64,000 nt of DNA. It comes from Gymnopilus junonius (Eukaryota > Basidiomycota > Agaricomycetes > Agaricales > Galerinaceae). This document shows, in pieces, positions 57,540 through 64,000 of the stretch. The translations under genes were made by a program, and so were the position numbers. Under the pieces are notes generated by a model, which saw only the letters and a program-made list of their open reading frames with translations, was not told the origin of the DNA and searched no databases. Numbering within the stretch: position 1 is the first letter of the stretch; each line of letters starts with the position of its first letter. Location: NCBI GenBank assembly GCA_015501075.1, contig JADNYJ010000001.1:744001-808000 (forward strand), written 5' to 3'.

Positions 57540-59306
57540 TCACGGAAAAGGTGTGTACTTCGTGTTGATAACCTTTAGGTCCAACTTCCTGAATAGATGG
57601 CCGAAGAAAAGATAAAGCTCTGCCCATGCCATGCTTTGGAGATTTTAGATTTAAAGAACTCAGACTGCTGCAGAACGTACTGTACCTGTATCCCAAACAC
57701 ATCCGCGGTCCAGTGGAGAAAGAGACAAGATAACGATTCAAAATGTGAGAAGAGGGCTCAAGCCATCGCTCCGGGACGAAGTCTGTGGGGTTTGGGAATA
57801 TGGTCGAATTTAAATGAACGTAAGTAATGCCTGTGCTAACAATAGTCTACAAACTTGTTAGCAAGAACTATTGTTTGAGGTCAAGCGTCGATAAATACAT
57901 TGGAGGAACATTGTGTTCGATGATTTTTGCACCTGATGGACCCACGACGCGAGGCAGTGGAGTAACAAAGCCATGGGATAGACGAAGGGCCTCCTTGATG
58001 ACAGCTGTCTTATGACACAGGCGTTGGTATGACCGCGTTATCGAGAAATGAGGCCCGACTCACAAGATACGGGAGATTCTGTAATGCGGCCAAATCGATG
58101 GGCTGATCCTTGTCTGGCCAATTAGATCGAAGTTCTTTTACTGAGCCTGGCATAGACAGCGTCATTGTTAATGATGTGGAAAGTCCCAACTGTGCAGGTA
58201 TTTCCAACCGTATCGCTTCCAGCTTGGAGGATAGACAAGGCTTCATCGACTATACACTGCATAGATGGAAATATTTCGCCTCCATTTGAAAGAGAGTCGA
58301 AAAGGTAATGACAAATAGTAAAGTCCTTCGACAGGGGATATGACTCTACCTCGTGCCGAGTACGATCCAGCCAAGAAAGAAGGAATTGTCTGATGGATAG
58401 GGCGGCTTGAAACTGTTCTCGCAATTTACCTCCCATCCAACTAGGAAGGGCATAAAGGATTGGGATTAACCACGGGAAAGACTTGGTGATCCATAACAGA
58501 GGTAATGCCTTTTGTATGTTCAAGAGCAGAGGTTCAGAAAATGTAGGGTGCTCTAGAGCATCCAGACAATGTCCGAACATATATGTGGTGATGATGTCCA
58601 ATGTAGCACTGCGAAAGGCAAGGAAAATGTTGTGGGTTCATGTGCGCTTGCCAGCCTGGTAATAAGTCGCTGAATCTGAGGTGCAACCGTTAGCGATAGC
58701 TTCGGGTCTTGTGGAATAAAGGTCTTGCCTTCTGTTGAATCATGGGCTCCAAGTTGATAACGGCGCGCCGAGAAAGGAATATGTGCATAAATGCACGACG
58801 TGCTTTGGAAGCATAAGGATCAATGGCGCCGAAGGCTGAACCGCCTGCACCAAAACAGCTATAAAACTTTGGATCTTTCGTCAGGTGGAGCCCGACAGAG
58901 TAGATGTCAAAATATGCTCGATAATCAGCGAAATGAAGCTAATGAATTAGGATCGGATCAGGTTGGGTATCAAAATAGAAAGAAACGGGAGGAACTAGCT
59001 TCATTGGGGCCGACACGAACTACTGGTCCTGGGATGTAAAGTTAGGATAGACGACGAAGGAAGAAATGACGAAGTACCATATACGGCATGCATATAGTCG
59101 ATCTGATCTAACAGTGCCCCATCCTTGACAACTTCGTAGTAGGTTTTGTAATAGGAAGAGATGGCGGCTAGACGAGGACCAGGAAAAGATGACAAAGGGT
59201 GAAAAAAGAGCCTACGAATAATTCGCAAGGCGAGGACGACCAAAGAGAGGACGATCACAACGTCGACACGGCAAAGCCGAATAGGTATTTCCCGCAGGAT
59301 ATTCAT
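57540..59306 (-). CDS. Cytochrome P450 monooxygenase
   Basis: A membrane-anchored fungal P450. The N-terminal helix (VDVVIVLSLVVLALRIIRRL) precedes FPGPRLAAISSYYKTYYEV, PVVRVGPNELHF-type residues after an intron, SKARRAFMHIFLSRRAV, and ATLDIITTYMFGHCLD. The I-helix is ALSILQAGSDTVGNT, the ExxR is VIKEALRLSHG, then PERWLEP and the heme loop VSFSTGPRMCLG with the Cys ligand. The last exon reads MAWAELYLFFGHLFRKLDLK and ends TKYTPFP. One frame slip occurs at A4 58624-58627 (plus strand): one extra base gives FFLAFRSATLDII. The substrate is unknown. It is unrelated to the broken P450 at 24.8 kb except by superfamily. Confidence 0.88.
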
Positions 59307-61033
59307 AACTAGCTGTTGAAAAGGAAAGCGGGCACACAGATACCGGTCGTTGTCGTTTATATGCTTCCGGACAATGCAGAGCTTCAGACACCTTGACCTG
59401 GCACGTTTTGAAAAATTCCAGCCATCATCGCGGCCACATCACACTTCTTCGCGATTTGAGTAATTACATCGGTATCAGGAGCACCTAACCCAGTATACGT
59501 ATGTTGACAGATGCAGATCCAAGGCCGGTCATACAGACTACCAAAAATGGATTCGTTTTTATCAGTGATAGAGTAAGTTGCAAAAAGGCTTGTAATCTTA
59601 AACGCACTGGTTTCGATGACACGCGGCGGCGGCGTTTTCAAAGTGGGGCCATGGCGCCTTGAATGACAGGCCTATCCGCGGAATATTATGTCCAATACAC
59701 GCTGATTGAAGTGAGGGAACGCCGGGGGGTCATATGATTCCCAGGGCAGAAGGATATGGATCAAAATAATTTGACTGGGAGTCTGGAATTACCCGACAGA
59801 ACGAGCTTTTCATTAGACAGACAATAATATGAACTGGACCTTGAACAATACCCCAGTACAAGCGTCTGTAGCATTGCTCACTCCATGATCGTGTGATTCT
59901 GCTATATCGCATTTATCCAACGTTCGATCCCCTTCCAAGCACTGTAGAGGTCGATAGGGCATGGTGGGCGTAAAGTTCAGAGTTCAAACGTCGAGAAGAA
60001 TCTATCCTGTGAATAGAATCGACGGTTCGGAGAAGAATCCAAGGCAGCTTCGGATCTGCTGCCTTCTTACTCCTGAAAGGCACTTCTCTTTTTGCCTCCT
60101 TACAGAATCAGACACAGGCAAGGCATTTTGGCGGAAAACAAGGCCGAATGGCTACATGCTGCCGCGGATGATGGGTCATAACCGCCAGCAGCCAGTTCCG
60201 TCGAGAAGTAATTAGGGACAATTCGGTCCAGGAACGCTTTAATGGATGGTGAAGAAACAAGAGCGAATGCGGTCTAAAGAAGGTTTTGAAGAGGTAATTG
60301 ATGATTCAAAAATATCGCTCGGCTACAACTTGGTTGACAATCAATTGGCAATGCCCGAAAATAACGTATCCAGAATCGACTCCTAGAGACGAGAGACCGC
60401 CATGGTAGTGCCGGTGCAATCTTTTCAGGGGTCATCGAGTTGACGTCGACAGGCGATCAAGGCGCCTATACTCCCGGAGAGACGAGACCAAAGTAATGTG
60501 CAGTCGGGTCAAGCGCGTAAGTGATACCAGGAAGGGAGGAGCAGTTTCCACATCAAATGGGTTAAAGTAGAGAGTGCCAGTCTGAGGGTCCTTCAAGTTA
60601 GTATGACTGTGATCATGGCTTGCTGTAAGGAATTGTGGATATTTCATCCTGCTACCTGCTTTCCCGAATGAATTATACGATTCCAGGGTAACTTGTGTAC
60701 CGTGTGTGTCATGACTGTAGACTCCAGAAAGCAGCTGTAAAAAGATAATGTCAACCGCTGGGATCACGGTATAAGAATAAGCGAGCCCAAGTTCTCGATT
60801 TGTTTGCTCCAAGTTACAGCGACTCGACGTGACTTTTCTTCCAGCCTGACCTCGGCTACTGAGGAGCGATAGATGCTAATGTATCATTGACGTATCTGTA
60901 AGAATTACTATATTATGAATTCGATACCGTGCTATGCATGTAATTACAAAGCTGTGTGGAATATAAAATACAGTTATAGGGGAACTGTGCAGGCAAAACA
61001 TTGTCAAAATGTATCGCTCGACGCTGGCGTAGG
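59307..61033. other. Gene-poor region with unassigned ORFs
   Basis: About 1.7 kb. Two minus-strand ORFs stand out: 59384-59641 (85 aa, ICICQHTYTGLGAPDTDVIT) and 60432-60812 (126 aa, MKYPQFLTASHDHSH, GTLYFNPFDVETAPPFLVSL). I do not recognise either. They may be short genes, exons or relics. No terminal repeats were seen. Confidence 0.3.
60432..60812 (-). CDS. Hypothetical protein, 126 aa
   Basis: A single open frame starting MEQTNRELGLAYSYTVIPAV and containing KYPQFLTASHDHSHTNLKD and LYFNPFDVETAPPFLVSL. The composition looks protein-like (phrases such as KDPQTGTLYFNPF), but I recognise no family and see no clear flanking exons. It could be a real small gene or the last exon of a longer decayed gene. 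Confidence 0.35.
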   Translation of the reverse strand: MEQTNRELGLAYSYTVIPAVDIIFLQLLSGVYSHDTHGTQVTLESYNSFGKAGSRMKYPQFLTASHDHSHTNLKDPQTGTLYFNPFDVETAPPFLVSLTRLTRLHITLVSSLREYRRLDRLSTSTR

Positions 61034-63328
61034 TCAGCGGCTACCAGGGTCAACACTAGATCGTTCTTCCAGACTGCTACGTCTTCCGATCCCATTTGGT
61101 CCACTTCTCACCCGACCAACAATGCTATGATCTCTACTGACTCTTCCACTTCTGTCTGGGCGTCCGTCATTCCCATACCAACTCATTGTCCTTCGCCTGC
61201 CCTCGGAGCCTGGAGAAAAGCCATCTCTCTCGATATCAATATCACCATCCACACTATTTCGCAAAGGGATTTCACGAGGAGGGGTATGCACGAGCAACAG
61301 ATGCTAAGGAAAGAGGAAAGAAGGAAAGAGTTGGCAAGGACTATCGGGAGTTAGAGGTATCTTACCTGCGCAGGAGAAATTGCTATCACGCCAACAGCAC
61401 CACTTCTTTTTCGTCGCAGGGTTGGGGCATCACTCGGATCAGTCATCCCACTGGGTAGAACAAGTGTGCCTCGTTTCCTCCTGCCAACATGGGTTGAACC
61501 GAGGCGGGCACCATCAGCGGCCACGTTGTTTAAATCGTTGGAAACATGAGTACCGTCAGCGTCACCAGATGTACCATTGTCGTGCGTCTCTGAAGACTCC
61601 TTGGACGACCATGCTATAATGAATACACCGGCAAATGTAGCTGCACAACCATACAAGAAAGTGACAATTTGATGGAACTTCGCTTTCTGGAAGTCGCCAT
61701 ATAGAATGGCAGATCCAACTATAGCCGACAAGGTAAAAAGGACAAATTGTATAGGTATTACAACCTAATTCATGTCAGCGGTAAATTTAAGGCAATATGG
61801 CTATGGCCTACCTTGCTGTCAAATCGCATAAGTGCTCGATTTAGATACCGGATTTGACCAACGCCGGTAAAGATCAGTACCTATAGATCATGAGTTGCGT
61901 TCAGGAGTACCTCGCCAGGACACTGACTGCAAGTAATGGGTAGGTAATCCAGAACGTGAATATTTCAATCCAACTGAGAGTTAATAAAGTTGAGAGGGCT
62001 TTTGTTGAAAGTACAGTAAAACCACCTTGAGAGAAATAAAGTAAGAATTGTATTCCGCCTTGAATCGAGAGACAGGAGCATACCAAAGAGGGCACAGAGG
62101 CCAATGTCAACGATTACCCAGTTCTTTCCGATGCTTCCCTCGGACAAAATCGCCAGTACGATGGCACCGGCGGCATAAGTACATGAATAGACGATGAATG
62201 AAGTTTGAGACATGGCGCGAAGAAGTCCATCGGGGTCCAGACGGACGTCCGACGCATTAGATGCCAGGACAACCGTAACAGCACCTATTACAGCTATCAA
62301 AACACCTAAAAGGTCTCGCTAGCAACATTATCGTCCTACTGTACGTTGATCGAGAAAATTTGTCTTACCAGACGGAAATATTCGCCAAGCAATATAGGGG
62401 CGAAAAAGCAATTTGCCATGAGAGCAAACTAGAATAATAATAATCGCAGTTAATAATCGGGCCATGACGAAGTTAATTTATATATCAACGTACTGTACCA
62501 AGCGGAGCTACCACGGAAGCCGGTGCAAAGGCATATGAAATGAAGTTTCCCATTTCACCAACGTTCATGAGCAGAAATCCAAGCCACCTATACAAAAGTT
62601 AGTGCCGGTCAAATTGTGTTCGTTGGCTTTGCGTACCATAACCGAGACTTAAGATAGTCGCCCTCACTGTCTTCCACCACATCTCTGCTATAGTCGTGTA
62701 CGACGTGTTTCTGCCTTCTCGTCGATTGTAGGCCGTGCAAGGCAGCGTCCTCTGTCATGATTTCAACCGGCAAGGCGTATTTGGCTTTGGATACCTTGTC
62801 ACGAAACCCAAAAGGCTTGAAGCCAAAGAAAAGTTGTTTCAGGCGGTTCTCTTCTGGATTTGGAGCATTATGTGATGCTTCAGAGCCATAATGTCGTGTC
62901 AGTGGCTCCGGAAAAGCAACTAAGGGCTGAAGCTCTGCCACAGCGGTTGATGATCCATCTGAAAACACGTCGTCAGTGTTAGGACTCCTATAAGTATTTT
63001 CCTCATCCTCGTCGCGCTCGTCAAAACTAAGTTCACCTGTAGTTTCTCAGAAAAGCACATCACATAAAAAATGACGGTCTGAATATTTACGTTGCTCTTC
63101 AGCCTGCAAAGCTTTGCCCTTGGCTTTCAGGACTCGTTTATGAGCTAATTTCTGCAAGTTGAGAGCTAAAGAGATGAGAATATTTCCAGAGACAGCGACC
63201 AGAATTCCAATAAAAGTCCTGGTTGAGATTCTTGGGAGGTCGTCCATGCCTCTTATAGCGTATACAGAAGAAGTGCCAGCTTCGAACGTGGGCCATGCAG
63301 CACCCTCGGAGAGAGGTAAAATGACCAT
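61034..63328 (-). CDS. NIPA-type magnesium transporter (DUF803)
   Basis: A multi-pass membrane transporter of the NIPA/DMT superfamily. The first helix (RTFIGILVAVSGNILISLALNLQKLAHKR) carries the family's NxxISLALNLQKLAH motif. A long charged loop with GSEASHNAPNPEENRLKQLF is followed by WLGFLLMNVGEMGNFISYAF, PASVVAPLGTFALMANCFFA, LLGVLIAVIGAVTVVLAS, FIVYSCTYAAGAIVLAIL, ALFGGFTVLSTKALSTLL, and FQKAKFHQIVTFLYGCAATF. The C-terminal tail is long, Arg/Ser-rich and cytoplasmic, ending RSSVDPGSR. Several introns join these exons with GT-AG sites. Start 63328 is the first Met; a later in-frame Met (MDDLPR) is possible. Confidence 0.92.
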
Positions 63329-63564
63329 GGCCGACGGCTGGTCACTTCACTACGTAGGGTCGAAGTTTAGTCCCTCCGGGGGAAAAAGGAGACTGAACAG
63401 ACGATGATAGGATTGACAACAGAAGTAATGGTCTCGAATTTAGGATGGAGTCCCGGTCCGGACCCACATCCAGGCAAACTTTGTCACATGACCCGCACGC
63501 GTAGCAGTTCTACCAATTACAAGCTTTCCACGTTCGTTCCCGGGAACAGCTGTCCTTAGCCATC
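63329..63564. promoter_or_regulatory. Divergent promoter region, NIPA transporter / SEC12-like gene
   Basis: About 236 bp between outward-facing start codons. No gene or tRNA was recognised here. Confidence 0.4.
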
Positions 63565-64000
63565 ATGCGTCCCAGGCATACACTACACCCCCTTCCATCG
63601 TTTCCTGTGTACTCTTGTGCATTTTTGTCCCCAAACGAGGTGGTTTTAGGCGGCGGTGGAGGCGCGTCCAGAAGTGGAATCAAGAATAAACTCGTATGTG
63701 TACTTATTCTCCGAGTCGCCTAATATACGCTCACCCCGAATATATAGCGACTTTATAACATAGATGCTGACCGTTCTCTGGAATTGAAGGATGAATTCGA
63801 GCTGGAAAGAGGCGAAGACGCCCCAATGAGCATGGCGGGCCAGAAAGATGTGAATTCGAATGGCACCTGTCCGTAACTCAGATGTTAACCTAGCTATAGT
63901 CTAGGACAATTGTTTGCGGAGTCAATAGCGTCGAGGAAAAGCTATTGAAAGGAGAAAATGTTAATTGCCGAGCGTTCAGTGTAGCGGACGGAAAGTGAGG
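63565..64000 (+). CDS. SEC12-like WD40 guanine-nucleotide exchange factor, 5' part
   Basis: Partial at the window end. Exon 1 (63565-63693) encodes MRPRHTLHPLPSFPVYSCAF, LSPNEVVLGGGGGASRSGIK, KNKL; an intron 63694-63747 follows, then RLYNIDADRSLELKDEFELE and RGEDAPMSMAGQKD, and after a second intron RTIVCGVNSVEEKLLKGEN. The GGGGGASRSGIKNKLRLY and RGEDAPMSM motifs are typical of the SEC12/PREB first blade, the Sar1 exchange factor in the ER that starts COPII coat assembly. The rest of the propeller and the membrane anchor lie beyond the window. Confidence 0.9.

Noticed and set aside
63480..63560. Possible tRNA gene upstream of SEC12
   Set aside because: No T-loop GGTTCGA box or acceptor-stem pairing is present. 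No tRNA was found elsewhere in the window either; the GGTTCGA strings seen lie in coding exons.

Overview
This window is nuclear DNA from a filamentous basidiomycete, most likely an Agaricomycete (mushroom-forming fungus). The reasons are the gene density (about one gene per 2 kb), many short GT-AG introns of about 50-60 nt, very short divergent promoters, and gene families such as a membrane-anchored GH9 endoglucanase, fungal sulfite reductase alpha subunit, DUF952, an agaric-type HerA-like ATPase and a WW-like multi-pass membrane protein. No bacterial, organellar, rRNA, tRNA or CRISPR signal was seen. All assignments were made by reading translations and splice sites by eye; no database search was run.

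Layout. 0-5 kb: the proteasome regulator PI31 (minus) and the spliceosomal DEAD-box helicase PRP5 (plus), divergent. 5-9 kb: nucleoporin NSP1 (minus) and a WW-like membrane protein (plus). 9.4-15 kb: a DUF952 protein, a HerA-like P-loop ATPase (minus), rRNA methyltransferase RRP8 and uracil phosphoribosyltransferase. 15-24.5 kb: sulfite reductase alpha (MET10), GH9 endoglucanase (minus), a Gfo/Idh/MocA oxidoreductase and a HERP-like ubiquitin-domain ER protein. 24.8-26.7 kb: a dead cytochrome P450 split by a 593-bp hAT-type MITE with an 8-bp target duplication. 27-38.5 kb: PKA regulatory subunit, a Ser/Thr-rich single-pass membrane protein, an allantoate/pantothenate-type MFS transporter, a YTP1-like membrane protein, COQ2 and RhoGDI. 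38.9-43.3 kb: two tandem paralogues combining a coiled coil, a domain that looks NYN/PIN-like, and CCCH zinc fingers. 44-50.5 kb: CDT1, an alpha/beta-hydrolase lacking its nucleophile Ser, a second Gfo/Idh/MocA oxidoreductase and an unrecognised conserved protein. 50.5-57 kb: proteasome beta1, RPN12, proteasome alpha7 and nucleoporin NUP82. 57.5-64 kb: an apparently functional P450, a poorly supported stretch, a NIPA-type Mg2+ transporter and the 5' end of a SEC12-like gene.

Working together. Four proteasome-related genes (PI31, beta1, RPN12, alpha7) lie in the window, three of them consecutive, and NUP82 shares a promoter region with alpha7. NSP1 and NUP82, partners in one nuclear-pore subcomplex, both occur here. 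Most other genes are ordinary single-copy housekeeping genes.

A quality caveat matters for every user. At least a dozen otherwise well-conserved genes or exons change reading frame at a single base, nearly always in a short homopolymer, and adding or removing one base restores the conserved protein. This looks like residual homopolymer indels in the assembly rather than mass pseudogenisation; positions are listed under the genes and findings. The most interesting biology is the tandem CCCH/NYN-like pair, which resembles the Regnase RNase architecture, followed by the HerA-like ATPase and the MITE-split P450.
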